Below, piece by piece: positions 1-12,700 of a DNA stretch of 64,000 bases. The translations under genes were made by a program, and so were the position numbers. Position 1 is the first letter of the stretch, and each line of letters begins with the position of its first letter. Below the pieces are notes generated by a model. That model made no database searches. It was given only the letters and a program-made list of their open reading frames with translations, and was not told where the DNA came from. Source of the stretch: Quercus robur (lineage: Eukaryota; Streptophyta; Magnoliopsida; Fagales; Fagaceae); the NCBI RefSeq assembly GCF_932294415.1, contig NC_065535.1, forward strand, positions 85,457,862-85,521,861, written 5' to 3'.

Positions 1-764
1 TTTGCCCAGTTTGGCTTAGCTGTTGTCTCAATAAATTATCCTTTTACCCAAAAAAAAATATTGGGCCATAGCATTTTTTTCTCCGATCATTTGTATCTTA
101 GCCCTAAACCCTTGATCCCTTATAATGTGTCAAGTTAAAAGAAGACTCATGCACCCACGAAGCTTACAAGCCTAAACCTAGCAAAATTGGAATTGGATCC
201 AAGCCTAGACTCGATAACCTGTTCAAATCCAAATGGAAAAAATAGGGTATTGTTCATAGAAATAGCAACTTATTTTAATTTCATAAGTTTATAATTCGAA
301 ACCGGTCAGGTTAGACCCTTACCTGACCCACTCATCAAGCCTTTATTATAAAATTTTAAACTTAAATTTTTTTTTTTTATTGACTCATTTTCAATCAATG
401 GTAAAGCTAGAAAATTTCTTCAGAAGAGGCCAAGCTAAATATAAAAAATAAAAAAACCAAAGAATAACCTATATACACACAAAATATGTTTGTAACATAA
501 TTTAATAAATGCTATTTTCTTGCATATAACAAAGTGTGCGTGTGTATTTTTATATATAATTAATAAAAACTAAAAAAGATTTTTAACTCCCTAACCATGA
601 AATCAAAATTTATTGTTTCTTCTAAAAGGAAAAAAAAAATCATATATCTAATTTTCTAAATGGAAAAATTAAAAAAAAATGTTTTTATTGAAAAGATTTA
701 CTTACATATTTCTAGAATATACTATTATGGTATAAGAGTAATTAGATGAAAGAAATAGTGTATT
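1..764. other. AT-rich intergenic DNA
   Basis: No open frame of coding character. It holds short A/T runs and low-complexity stretches only. I see no recognisable element before the solo LTR that follows. Confidence 0.6.
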
Positions 765-769
765 AATAA

Positions 770-1472
770 TGTAAGGATACAATTCGTAACGAACCGTAAC
801 AGTATTGAGTTCGCACATAAAAAGGCCCAAACAATATCATTTGTAGAGCGTGGGTTTGAAAGGCTAGGCCTTAATCACCAGGCGGTGAGTCTTTTCGTGG
901 TGTTCATATGAGGTTAAGTCATTTTCGCCTTAGGAGTCTTTCTCCTGGAGGCGGGCTAGGAGGTTCTGGTTTTTGGCCATTTTTCCCAGCCCCCTCCTTG
1001 GCGCACTCACCTTTCCATTATATGGTCCTTCTTGGTCGATCTTAGCCCTCCACTTGTTGGCCAGGCAGGTGCTTACTTCTGTACCCATCCCATCAACCGT
1101 CCCCTCTTACTTTCTGTTAGTTGAGAAGATCGAAGTTACACCGTCCAAGCGTCTTTTCTCATTAACCGAATCTGGACGTTGGCAGGTGCATTTAATATGG
1201 AGGGGACGCATTTTCCTTGATCCAATTTTGCACCCTACTTCCCTGTGGGCCCCATTCCACTCACATCCCTTTCAGGGGGCTGTTTGGGGATAGCCTTCAC
1301 AGAGACGTTGATCTTCCCATTGAAGTCCTGGAGTGCCGAGGACAGGGTAGTCCTCAGCCGTTCCTCCTGACACCCCGGCCTTCGATCATTCGTCCTCGGC
1401 ACCCGACCTCCTCGGCACGGGCCCTAGGCCCAGATAGGGTTTGGGTCGGATTGTAAACTTCTCGGACCCACA
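770..1472 (+). mobile_element. Solo LTR, copy 1 (703 bp)
   Basis: The element starts TGTAAGGATAC and ends GGACCCACA, so it has the TG...CA ends of an LTR. It is flanked by a perfect 5-bp target duplication AATAA (765-769 and 1473-1477). A second copy of nearly equal length lies at 46519-47222 in the same orientation, sharing for example CCCAAACAATATCATTTGTA near the start. No internal retrotransposon region, primer-binding site or partner LTR adjoins it, so it is a solo LTR left by recombination between the two LTRs of one element. Two overlapping short open frames inside (973-1293, 1217-1456) are not regarded as genes. Gypsy or Copia origin cannot be decided from the LTR alone. Confidence 0.88.
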
Positions 1473-1477
1473 AATAA

Positions 1478-2391
1478 TATATACTTTTTTCCACTTTTAT
1501 GAAATACATTCTATACACTTTGAATTAATGAGTTATTTATGATATAAGAGTAATTAGAGAGAAAAAAAATGATGCACTAGGCATCTAAATAAATGTGTTA
1601 CATTTTCTCCAAAAAAAAAAAAAGTGTTAAATGTTTATACTTTTTAGTAAAAATCTAGGGAGCCATTATTTAAACTTATATATATATATATATATATATG
1701 AAAGTTTAAATCTATTGTATTCTCTCCTGATAATAACTCTTTATTATCAAATTAAGATACCAATCGGTTTTTGGTGTAGAAGGAAATTAAATCTCAGATC
1801 TCTTATTCAACTATCAAAATTTTTACCAGTTAAACTAATTGGAGCCCACCAAAAATATAAGAGGGAGAAGCAATTTTTGAAAAGTCAATGGGGGGCCATA
1901 GCCCCCCTAGCCCCTGTTTCCAATGTAGGTTTTTGTATACCATAGCTATATTAAATTTTCTATATTGTAGCTGAAAATCTTAATGGCATTACTCATCATC
2001 TTGACAAGAAATCTCAAATATAAATGTTTTTAGTATCTTATCCACTACTAACACTGAGCGGTTTTTTCATAAGTTTGCTATAGATTTCCTTAGTAATTAT
2101 TTCTAAACCTAACATTTTGTATTTTATTCTAAAGTTGTTTTTAACTTTTTACCTTATTTGCTTATGTAAAGTTTTTTAAAATGCTCAAAATTTTTCAGTA
2201 TAACTATAATTTTGCCAACTTTCAAAAAAAAAAAAAAAAAAAAAATTCCAACAAAAAAGTTAATCCTAAAGCACATTTAGTTTATAAGTAATTTTATTTC
2301 AATTTTCATGTATAAGATGCACACACATTTTCTTTTCTACTCTTGTGAAATCAATTATTAAACTAGTATATTATTAGAATTAAGGGCCCGT
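1478..2391. other. Intergenic DNA with (TA)n and a SINE-like tract
   Basis: AT-rich, no coding frame. Contains a (TA)n run at about 1678-1699, a tRNA-related repeat at about 1765-1845 (listed separately) and a poly-A tract at about 2225-2245. Confidence 0.5.
1765..1845 (-). mobile_element. tRNA-related SINE-like repeat, family 2
   Basis: On the minus strand this reads an A-box-like TTAGTTTAACTGGTAAA, then GAATAAGAGATCTGAGATTT. The same order of motifs recurs on the plus strand at about 14540-14640 and 31785-31860 (TAGTTTAACTGATTAAA ... GAATAAGAGATTTGAAATTT). Three dispersed copies with a pol III promoter-like start suggest an old tRNA-derived SINE. The B box is eroded, and tails and target duplications are not clear. 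Confidence 0.4.
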
Positions 2392-3619
2392 TTGGTAATG
2401 TTGTTCTAACAACATTATTTAAGTGTTGTAAAATACGTATAGGTGAAAAAATGTTATGGAAATACGTGTTGTATTGTTTAAACAACGAAAATTGTTGTTT
2501 AAACAACATGTAAGGTTAAATTTATTCAATCATGTGTTGACTTTATTCCGTACTAAATTTATTTGCAATTCAGCAATTAGATACCTTGTATTTAGGTGGG
2601 AATCATGTAAGGATTGTGTGTGAGAGAGTGTGAAGAATTCAAGTGTGTGTGCAATCAAGAGCATTCTCGCGACTGGAACTTATGACTAATGACTCACAAA
2701 GTGCCACACGTGTGAATTATGTAGGAAGTTGAAGGGTTATAATAGCTGGAACACTACAGGACAAAAATGACAGTTTTGCCAGTTAGTTACTTTGCGACTA
2801 GAACTCGCGACTTGTCCCAGTCGCAAGTGAGTCACCAGAACCCCCTATTTTGCAGAAAAATGACTGTTCACATCCCTCACATACCCCTATTATAAATACC
2901 CTTATACTCACGAAATGTAGAGAGTTTTTAGAGAGAATTTTGAGAGAGAAACCCCAGAGAACAATAAGATTGATTTATCCACAATCTTATATACATTTGG
3001 CTCTTCAAATTCTTCTACTCTCACCCTCTTCATTGATATACCCTTGAGAGGAGCTTTAGCCAAATCCTTACCTCACTATATTCATATCAATGAGAAGGTT
3101 AATTTGGTGCTTGGGAAGTAGTTCAAGGAGGACCAATTTATTTGGTTGATGCAATGGGCTTATTGCAGGATCCAGTAAGCTAGAGAAGACAATGTTAGGC
3201 TTAACCTTGTTGGAGTAAGAAACTTGGAGGATTTAGATATATTAGGTAGATTAGGCTTGGAGGGTCTATTACTATTCATATATCTCAACTAATTTTCTAA
3301 TGAATCATTTCACTGTTTGGAGGGCGGCGGAAAGGTTTTTTTATCAAGTTCTTCGGTTTCCTCTTCGATAACACATGCTGGTGTTATCTTATGTTTGCAT
3401 CTCTCTAACCTTTACTCTTTGCTTTTAATTACTATTGTGTTGTGATTAAATTATGGCTTAGAGTGGTTTGATTGTTTGGGTATAGCTTATATTTATCATT
3501 CCGCACATAAATTGTTTGAATATAAGCTTGTGTTGGTATTTTTGAAATTGGGAGTCTAAACATTCATTAGTATTTTACACACCAAGTGAACTTTCACAAC
3601 ATAACCAAACACCCCCTAA
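2392..3619 (+). repeat. Non-coding repeat with LTR-leader-like body, copy 1
   Basis: The outer edges look inverted: GTTTGGTAATGTTGT near 2400 and, read from the other strand, GTTTGGTTATGTTGT near 3610. The body has a TATA-like TATAAATACCC near 2890, a purine-rich GAGAGA leader and TTCGGTTTCCTCTTCGATAA near 3353. A diverged copy lies inverted at about 58440-59375, with the same order of TATA region, leader, AGCTAGAGAAGACA and TTGCATCTCTCT motifs. Neither copy encodes a protein. It may be an LTR or a non-autonomous retroelement captured inside inverted ends; the outer borders are uncertain. Confidence 0.5.
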
Positions 3620-4067
3620 ATATCAAATTAACTTTTATCTTTTAGTGATTTTTTTATTTGTATTGAACGAAATATGGAAAAGAAAATGTCAAAATGTATG
3701 TTATTATTATTGTTTTTTTTGGGTATGCGAAAAAATAGAGGTCATACCAGGTTGACCCAACCCTGGCAACCCATCAGAGTTCTAATCCAAACCTAATATG
3801 AAGTTCTAAAATAAATTCAATCGACTCAATCCCTGATACAATAAAACCAAATCCATTTGCCTGGTCTATACAAGCAAGGACGTTGCCAATTCCCCCCCCC
3901 CCCCCCCCCCCCACCCCACCTTTAAAAAAAAAAAAAAATACTAGTGTGTGTATATGTACATAGAGGTACTAATTTTAACAATTTGGTTCAATAAAATTAT
4001 ACTTGATCACCTCTTAACAATATTGTTGATCTTTTTAATGGCCATAAAAAAATTTATAGATTCAAAA

Positions 4068-4101
<34 letters not shown>

Positions 4102-4368
4102 AGCCCAACAACAAAAATTACCAATAGCAATGCTAAAAAATAGTTAAACCCAATATACCAATTTTACCTGAACAAACAACACGACCTAACAACAATTCTC
4201 ATTTGTTCCTTAGTCGTTACCCATCAGCAACACATGTCAAGTTCCCTTTTTTGTAAATAATTGCATTGTAATGTATTAAAAAATAATGATTTTGTGTCTT
4301 TATCTTTGTTGATGGGTTTTTAATACTAAATGAATATTTATTAGAAGTTTCATAGTTTTTCTTTTTGT
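3620..4368. other. Intergenic DNA with a long C run
   Basis: No coding frame. A 21-base C run at 3892-3912 is followed after a short spacer by a poly-A run, and another poly-A tract lies at about 4072-4099. Confidence 0.5.
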
Positions 4369-4376
4369 ATGTTTAT

Positions 4377-4495
4377 CAAGGGAGTCAATCTTGTATCGGA
4401 ATCTATACCGATTTGACCAGTGGAATGATATATTTCGATACCGATCAATATCGGTATACCGTTTCGAGTTTACCGTTATTTTTTATATTTATAAA

Positions 4496-4526
<31 letters not shown>

Positions 4527-4966
4527 TTATATTTATATATGTATGTATGTATGTGTGTGTATTATAATAAATATAAAAGTTTACCATAAAACATTACCTC
4601 AATTCAAAACAAATTATTCATAGTTTTAGACTTTAGCATCAATTAAAAGAAAAAAGAAAAAAAAAAACACAATATAAAAAATAGAAAGTTTAATTGTTCA
4701 TAGTTTTTTTTTTTTTGAGAGAAATTGTTCATAGTTTTAGACTTTAGCATCAATTAAAAGAAAAAAGAAAAAAAAAAAAACACAATATAAAAAAATAGAA
4801 AGTTTAATTGTTCATTGCACATTAAGAAAATAAATAATACTAATAAGTTAATGCAAATAAGTAACCATTTCACCTTTACAAAAATTCAAAAATTACAGAA
4901 ATAAAAAAGAAATTTTTTTCTGTACCAATTGGTACAGTCGGTATCGGTATGGTATCGATTACATTG
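4377..4966 (+). mobile_element. hAT-like MITE, CAAG family copy A (590 bp)
   Basis: Starts CAAGGGAGTCAATC and, read from the other end, CAATGTAATCGATACC. Subterminal regions carry repeated GGTATCGG/CCGATACC words. It is flanked by the 8-bp near-duplicates ATGTTTAT and GTGTTTAT (7 of 8 matching), the size made by hAT transposases. The inverted sister copy at 30318-30926 shares the interior, including TAAAAGTTTACCATAAAACA and TTTTAGACTTTAG. The interior holds (TA)n and (GTAT)n runs and an internal direct duplication (about 4613-4706 and 4728-4814). No transposase frame, so non-autonomous. Confidence 0.75.
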
Positions 4967-4974
4967 GTGTTTAT

Positions 4975-5656
4975 ACTTTTGCCTTCTAAACTTTAAGTTC
5001 TGGCTTCATTCCTGCATATAAGTGTACAACAACAAAGCATGATAGTGTGTGAACTTTTTCGCTAATATTGTAAATCCCAATGTACTCAAACTTCCTAACC
5101 CAATCACAGTCCAATTTTTTTTGAGTAAAAAAAGAAAGGCATTAAAATTAGCTATTAAATGATAATCAAGGTATTAAAAAAAAAAAAGTGATATAATTAG
5201 TTAGAACGTGTTAAAAAAATAAATATCCGATCTTTTTTTACTTTTTGAGAATCTAATGTCCAATCCTAATTAAGCCCTGAGTTTATTATCTTTTTTTTTT
5301 TTTTTTTTTTTTTTTGAGTTTATTATCTTAGTTCCGGTTCATTGTATTTTTATTTTTATTTTTTTATTGCTGAGACCGGTTCATTATATTAGGATATGCT
5401 CGTAATACAAATAAAATAGTTATAATCTTCTTCTTAGTAATCTTGTAGTGTAAGTAAAATAAACTTAAGATTAATCAAAGTGTTGGAATAAATTTTAGTT
5501 TATTCTATATACTCTTCAATAGGTCTCCGTGGCAAATAAGTTTATTATAGTAAAATATGTAATCTTCAAGAACTTTCCAGTGTGAAGCTAGACCATCAAA
5601 TGCCCAAACCACATTAAATCTATTGTGTTCCTTTTCTCTTGTTTGTTTGTTTGTTT

Positions 5657-5691
<35 letters not shown>

Positions 5692-6440
5692 TTTTGTTTT
5701 TTTTCATGGAATCAATCTTTTCAATATGATTTTAGACCATTGTTTCAAACAATAATTAATATATAAAAAAGAAGTGGTACCAGAATTTGATTGCTATAGT
5801 CTTTGGCCTTTTCGTTTATACAAGCCGCCCCCTAGTCCCTACACTTAAGTCGGTCGGTGTGGGGGCAAGAGTCCATAAATGGAGCTTCCACTCAATCTTC
5901 TAAGCTTGTAAAACCTCACAAATATGTCAACACGTTATGAAGTCGGCATTTGTGAAGAAACAAAAAAATTTGCACCTTCTCATCATCTAGGACGATAAAG
6001 ACAGCTTAACAACATTTAGATTTTGGTTGGAAACAAAACATATTGGTGAAACTGTCACATAAACTTGTTTATGGACTCCATTTTTAGTGTCACAAAAACA
6101 AAATATTGACGATAGAATAGAGTGTAAAACGAAACCACGTTTATGGGCTTTATACAATTGTCTTTTAGGTTCTAGCATATTGTGGCTTTTATATCCTAAA
6201 TTGTGTCTTCCACTAGAAGAACCACATGTGTGTGTGTGTGTGTTGAAGAGTCGTTGGCTGTTTTTCATTATTAAACTTCATTGATGTTGATTGATGGTAA
6301 CAATTACATACATTATGCAAAGTGCATAATAAGATACTTTATTTATGTAGACTAAATTGGTAGTATTATACTTTCTTCCACCTTCAAATATTGTGGGTAT
6401 TGGTCAAGGGTGGAAATTGAATGTGGGAGAGCCTATGATT
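4975..6440. other. Intergenic DNA, poly-T rich
   Basis: No supported gene. Contains T runs at about 5291-5315 and 5659-5690, (TTTG)n just before the latter, and (GT)n near 6228. Overlapping 65- and 93-codon frames near 6000-6280 lie on opposite strands and look accidental. Confidence 0.5.
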
Positions 6441-6445
6441 GAGTG

Positions 6446-6560
6446 GTCTAGACTAGAGCTTGTCATTAGTCAATGATTTTGGGATTCTTTGCCTTGATAG
6501 GGTGGCCTAGACTTTAGAGATTGTGATTAGTCAAGGATTATAGGATTCTTTACCTTGAAT
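6446..6560. repeat. Imperfect two-copy tandem repeat
   Basis: Two units of about 57-60 bp share ATTAGTCAA(T/G)GATT, GGATTCTTT(G/A)CCTTGA and GGTCTAGACT/GGCCTAGACT. No coding meaning is apparent. Confidence 0.5.
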
Positions 6561-6949
6561 AATATTTGATGTCAAATTGTTTTTTCACATGTGGAAGATG
6601 TCTAATCTGGCTATGCTAAAAAATATTAAGCCTCCGTGAGGACCAATACATTTTTCTCATAATTCTTTAAGCCGTGAGCTATCAGCTATGTATAGTAAAG
6701 GACCCCAATCTTGAATGCTCTGGGAATTTCTGGAGTGATGCTTTGCTCGAGGGCCTAAGAATTTGGTGCCAAACCTACGGTTTAATAGCTCAAAATGCGT
6801 ATGATGATTGCTCCAACTCTGCTCAGAAGAGCTCGCCAAGTGATAATCATAGGGACTGGATAATGATAGTGTTGAAAATAAGTAATGCAGGAAATCCACA
6901 CACGCACACAAATAATGTTAATAATAGTAACAATGACGCCAAACTTGGT

Positions 6950-7290
6950 TGTAACAATGACACTATAACTTCCATTAAAAAAATTAATATGATTATATAT
7001 TTTAATATTTTAACTATTGGATTAGATTATTTGTTTATTATATTCTTAATATGAATGTCAATTTTCATATCAATCGAATGTTGTTTACTGATCTATCCAT
7101 AAACTTATTCTTTATGCATAATTTTATATTATAAAAACTTGAAATTTAAATATTTGATTGATGACATAGCTAATGATCTTTGATTGTCTGAAAATTTTGC
7201 AAACATAGAGGATATAAGAAGAATATGCTATCCAATGGTAGATTCTTCAAAATTAATATTCAATAAAAAGATATTGAGATGGACCAAACG
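6950..7290 (-). repeat. Micron-like element, copy on minus strand
   Basis: Read on the minus strand, this matches the element at about 24480-24845 over some 250 bp: CCATTGGAT, TTGCAAAATTTTCAG versus TTGCAAAATTTCAAG, GTCATCAATCAA followed by TATTTAAATT, then GTTTATGGAT. It is diverged and has lost clear ends. No coding sequence. Confidence 0.55.
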
Positions 7291-9739
7291 GCTATTATTT
7301 AATTAGAAAAATGCCATTTTTTTTTCCATTACATAATGTGATTCTAAATAAATAAAATCCACTATTTGTTTCTACTCTAAAAAAAAAAAAAAAATTATAT
7401 AATTTTTTATTTTTAGTTTTTGAATTTTAAACCTCCAAAGGATCATGCATTTGGCCTAGCTTATTTATCTATTTCTTTTTAAAGTTTCATCACTCTTCTT
7501 TACATAAAATTTGTTTTTATCCAAAAAAATAAATTAATGAATTTAAGCTTACCAAATACACATTCATATCAGTCTGAATCCTGATTACCTAAATACCAAA
7601 AATCCTTGTAGTTTAACACTTTTTGTGTTTTCAAGTTTTTCAAATTTTTCCATCCTGTTATAACTTGCAACGATCGAATTATCAAAATAAATAAATAAAA
7701 AGAGGCTTCGAAGGAATAAAAACTCGCCCATCAATATAGACATACCATGATATGACATAGTATATGCTGAATGGATCAGCATCAATTCTTGGCTTCCCAT
7801 TTAAGAACTAGTCACAAACTCACAGCCACCAGGCACACGTTATAATGACTTGAAAAATGTTTCTCCTGTGCATAATTTTTTAAGAACTGAAATTCAACAT
7901 GTCCATTAAATGAAAGTTGGAAGATTCATAGTTGACCACTTATGATTGAATTAGTGGTAGACTAAAGACTGCAGAGACTAGAACATACATATACCCAAGT
8001 GAGCAACTTAGGCAATCTAGAAGCACTAGCTGCTGAGCCAGGCTTTTTGGGTGATGACCATTACCCTCTCCCAAATGATGGTGGGCACCATCAAGAGGAT
8101 AGCATTAATTGTAGTATCGTACTATAGGAAAAAGGAGATTGCAACTTTGCAAGAATTGAGGTTTATCTTGTGATTTTAGTATACAACATAAATTCAAGAA
8201 AAGAAGCAAATGATCTACAATTCCTACAGTTTGATTACTCAAGCAAAGGTTGCCAAGGATATTGTATAGCAAGCACTTTACGATGCTTTCAACAAGGACA
8301 TCTAGAGATTGTTTGGTTAGAGGAAAAAAGTGCGATTTTCTGTATTTATTTTCAGTTTTTTGTAAGCTCCCTGCCAAAAAAAAAAAGGCTTGGTTTACTA
8401 CTAAGTTTTCATTTTTAATGTCCTAAAAATTGGATTTGAGTTCTAAAAATGAAAAACGAATTTTGGGCGTCTTCAGATGCACTAATACAATGGCATTTTC
8501 ATTGTTTGGTGAAAACTGACTGGAACCTACTTTCTAAACTGAAAAGTGTCTAGCTCAAGTCCACTCAATTAGACTTTGATTTAACGAGAATTAAAAGAGA
8601 GCCAACGGCTCTTTCTGGTGGGACTACCTTCATTGAAGAAAACACAGATATTTTCTCCATTCTCACCATCTACTCTTATCTCTCTTGGGCTCTCTTCTCC
8701 CTTGCTCTCTCTCTCTCTCTCTCCAATGGCTATGTGTTCTTGATGTTTGTTTTGTTTGGGTTATGGGTTGAATTTTAGTGAGTTTCTAAGGGTTATTCGG
8801 CTTTCCTCATGGGTTCTTTGGCAGTGGATCTCAAAGGGAAGATCAATGGATCTTGGGTCTGTAAGATTTCTGTTAAGCAAGTGGGATTTCAGGTTTTAGT
8901 GGGCCTTTCTTTTTGTGATTTTCCTATTAAAATAGAGAACAATAGCCCAACAGTTAAAGGGTGTATTTCATAATCAAATTATATATTCAAATCAGGTTTC
9001 AAAACAAACTCACGTGTGAAAATGGGTTTTTTCTTTTTTTCTATATTTAGATTCTGGATTTATATACTGAGAAGTGAAAATGAAAAGTGAATACACAATT
9101 TTTAAAAACCAAACAGCCTCCTTAAGGTTCAAATCCCACGAACCCAACTATTGAATTAAATAAAAAAAATAAAAAAAGGTGCTGGCAATGGTTAATTATG
9201 GTAATCAAAGAGCTTCCCAAGAGACTTCAAATGAAAATATGGTATTTTAAAGCCCATATGCAGAACAATGCATACTTCGGTTTCATAAATATTGCAAAAT
9301 GACAGGCCAGTTAATACTCGGAAAAGGGTCATACACAGTATTACCGCCTCAGTATTACCGCCTGAAATTGGGAGGGATTATTTCCTCACCTGGCTTCTGA
9401 ACACACTGTTGCTCAATACTCTTGCACCCACCATTGGTTCAAGCTTACAAGACTTGCAACCAAAATGCAAACATTATCTGCTCTATGTGAACATTTTCTA
9501 GCTTGAAACTTCAAAGTAAAAATTTCCTGAGTTTAAAGCGTCATAGGCTCATAGCTCATAAGTGAGCCAAAACATACCATATATCCTTGAAGGCTGCGGC
9601 TATCAAATATCAATACAAATACCTACACTCACATAATCAACAAACTACGGATCACTACCATAATGTACAGATGTTTTATACGGCTCCAATATACATAAGA
9701 ACTTCTTCACCTAACAAGGATAATTAGATTAGAAGAACT
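7291..9739. other. Intergenic DNA downstream of the membrane-protein gene
   Basis: No supported gene. Between about 8307 and 9127 there is a possible insertion whose edges read GTTTGGTTAGAGG and, from the other strand, GTTTGGTTTTTAAAA. It contains a (CT)n run at 8702-8722 and a short ATG frame that stops at once. The 3' untranslated region of the minus-strand gene probably occupies part of 9500-9739. Confidence 0.4.
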
Positions 9740-12700
9740 CTATGTAGCCTTGCCTTCGAAGCCCATGGCTCTACTATCCCTGGACTTAGTATATACACGA
9801 TGACGTCGCTCTCTTGCATAAATAACCCAGAAGATCAATGAGAACATTACAGATGCAGATACCAATACTAACCCAACATAGATCCATTTGCTATATTTTC
9901 GCAGTCCAGGACAATGGTCTCTATCAATGTCTGTGAACGTGGTCCGCACAAATGTGCAGTCTTCCAGATCAACCAGGAACTGAGTATAATGATACAAACC
10001 ATAGCTCACATTTACAGCAGCCACCATCTGGCTGTAGTACGTGGGGGTCAACCGGCCAGTTGTGGTACAAATATCAGATGCTGAAACTTGACAAACATAA
10101 TTCTTCCACACCTGATTGAAACAAGGGTTGGAAGTTTGATTAATTCTACATTCACCAAACACTGATATGTGTGAAGGACAAGGAGATAAGTTTTGGACAC
10201 GTGAGAGAAGCAAAGGGACATTTTGAGAAAGATATTCTCACAAATTTATCGATCAGCCCCTATATATAAGTACTTCAATCTCTTTGAATCAAACTCTAGA
10301 AAACATATGATCATATACCTATAAAGGTTTCACGAGCCAAAAAAAAGTTGCCAATTTTGGAACTTGACAATTATACTGGATATTTATACATTACTATCAT
10401 ATAATTGGAAATTGAATTGCCAAAAACTATGGGATACGCTAAAATTCCATTAGATACTAGAGGAAAATTACCAAAAATGATGACTTTTACTAAAAGTAGG
10501 ACATGGTACAGAATTTGTTTAAGCCAGGCTTTCCATGTTGACCAAAACTAACCAAAATCCTTCACATGAATACTTATGCACTTCCAAACTAAAATTCCAA
10601 TACTTGAGTTAGTGGTATTACCTCTGGAGCTTTGGTCAAGTTCACCTCACCAGTTGCACATTGCCTAATCGTCAGATTAGAATAAAAAGGATTGCAAAGA
10701 ACAGGCATCATTGGGCCAGACTGGTTGTAGTAATATTTGGGAAGTCCGGGAGTGGAAGAGACATTAGCATTAGCATTAGCAATGTTGGTGATCATGGTGT
10801 TAACCACAACAACAAGCTGGTTGGTGACATTTCGGGATTGTATTAGGGTTTGTTGGGCAGTTGCATTGTCCACGCATGGGAGTATATCATCTAAAGCTGT
10901 ATTTGCAGTCGGATGCTGGACCCATTCATCCATTGCAACACATGTATCTGCCACCACACTGATGCATTTATGAAAAGAAGTTAGACCCAGAGATTACACG
11001 AGCAGCAGAAACAAACTGATGAATTATGTAATATAGTAAACAATACCATATAACCAATTTTACTAAAAAATAATAATAAAAAATAAAAATAACAATTCAT
11101 TTTATAATCATTGAAGCTGTGTTTAATTGATCTTTGAAGACAAACTGATGAATTAAATAGAACAGGGATAACTTCCTTAAAAAAAAAATAATAATAAAAA
11201 AAGAAAAGAAGATGAAGAAAGGTAGCATTCATCTGGACACTGAATTTTGGGATAAATGTATAAATTATGCTTTGGTATTTTTATTAAAGATAAGCTTTTA
11301 TGTTCATTAATTGAGAATTGAGCAAGAATTTCAGGGTCAGTGCCCTTCCTAAATGATGCACCAATCATTAATGCACTTCACAATATTCTGCTACTAACTT
11401 CGTGAAGAGTTCCTCAGATTCTAAAAACCAAAAATTCATTGAGAAGTAGGATGATGATGTTTAAGAAACTTTTACATTATACACCAGCATAGGTTTATAC
11501 CTCATAGCATCTGAGATGAAAGAAACACATGTACAAACTATTTCGAAGAATAAAAAAAATGGCTATCAGAAAAAATAACCTGATAAGTCATAACAATTCT
11601 ATAAGACAAAATTAAGATCAATAATGAGTTCAGAAGCACAAGAAGACAAATGCAACACGCGAGAAAACAGAGCTACAAACAAATTGTAGAACATTTTTTT
11701 TTGTTCTTTGTTCTTTTTTTCCCCCCAAATTTGCAAAATGATATTTGTTTGCTTGCCATATAATAAGTGGTATTGAACCATTCACTATTCTGCCCATGGT
11801 AACCAATCAAGAAAACATTTGTCCCAAAGTTGGTTCTTAGAAACCAGAAACAGTTGAACAACATATTAAAGACAGTAAATGGATCAGTGAATATGGTTAT
11901 GAAGAACACCAAGCTTTACTTGCTACAGGCAAAGGCTAAAATTTACATTTTGAATGTTTCAGTGAAAAGAAAAGTGCAACATAGACAATAAATAAATAAA
12001 AATACTAAGCAAACAGAACTTACTTGTGGAGGAGGAGAAATACGCCACATAAAATGAATGTGCCAGCAACAAGAAACCACCCAATCATCACCAAGCTGCA
12101 GTCATTACATGCAAGTGTTCAATGACAAAATAAGACAACAAAAACAGATCTGCTTCCAAAGTAGTAAGTGAATATAAACAGAAAAAGGTTAATGTATATA
12201 TCCCTTACAAATATACCACGGGTTGCATCCCAAGAACGGAAAATACTGCAACAAATAGCCAAAACAACAACATAAATAATAAGATATGATTATAACAAGA
12301 CATATCTTAAAAATAGTTTGCCTCTACTCAAAGAAGACAGAAGACTTACAAAATCCAAGAAATGCCAAGAAAAGCATAACAGCCGCAACAATAACAAGAG
12401 CCAGTCTCCTGTTGAGTGGATCAAAATAAATGTTATCCAAAAGCATTTAGAGCACCAGAAAAAGAAAGTTGTAAGAGCTTAGACTTACACACTATTCAGG
12501 ACATCTTGAATATTCTTTGAATTATCAGAAGTAGTCTTAGAAAGAGTGCTAGCAGAAGAGTTGATCTTTGTTTCAATATTGTCAATGTTCTTCATGGCAT
12601 CTGATGGCAGAAATATAGAATGCACACCAATCTTCTTAGCTGCAGAAAGATAATCGGACACATTACTGAGGTTTTCAGCAATGGTATCTGCCTGATTCAC

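Noticed and set aside
973-1456. Frames inside solo LTR copy 1
   Set aside because: They lie fully within a 703-bp LTR with TSD; LTRs do not normally code for protein and the frames differ in the sister copy.
10112-10213. Upstream in-frame ATG extension of the last membrane-protein exon
   Set aside because: This segment lies before a good TTTCAATCAG acceptor; using it would break the join from exon 8 and insert a non-conserved stretch.
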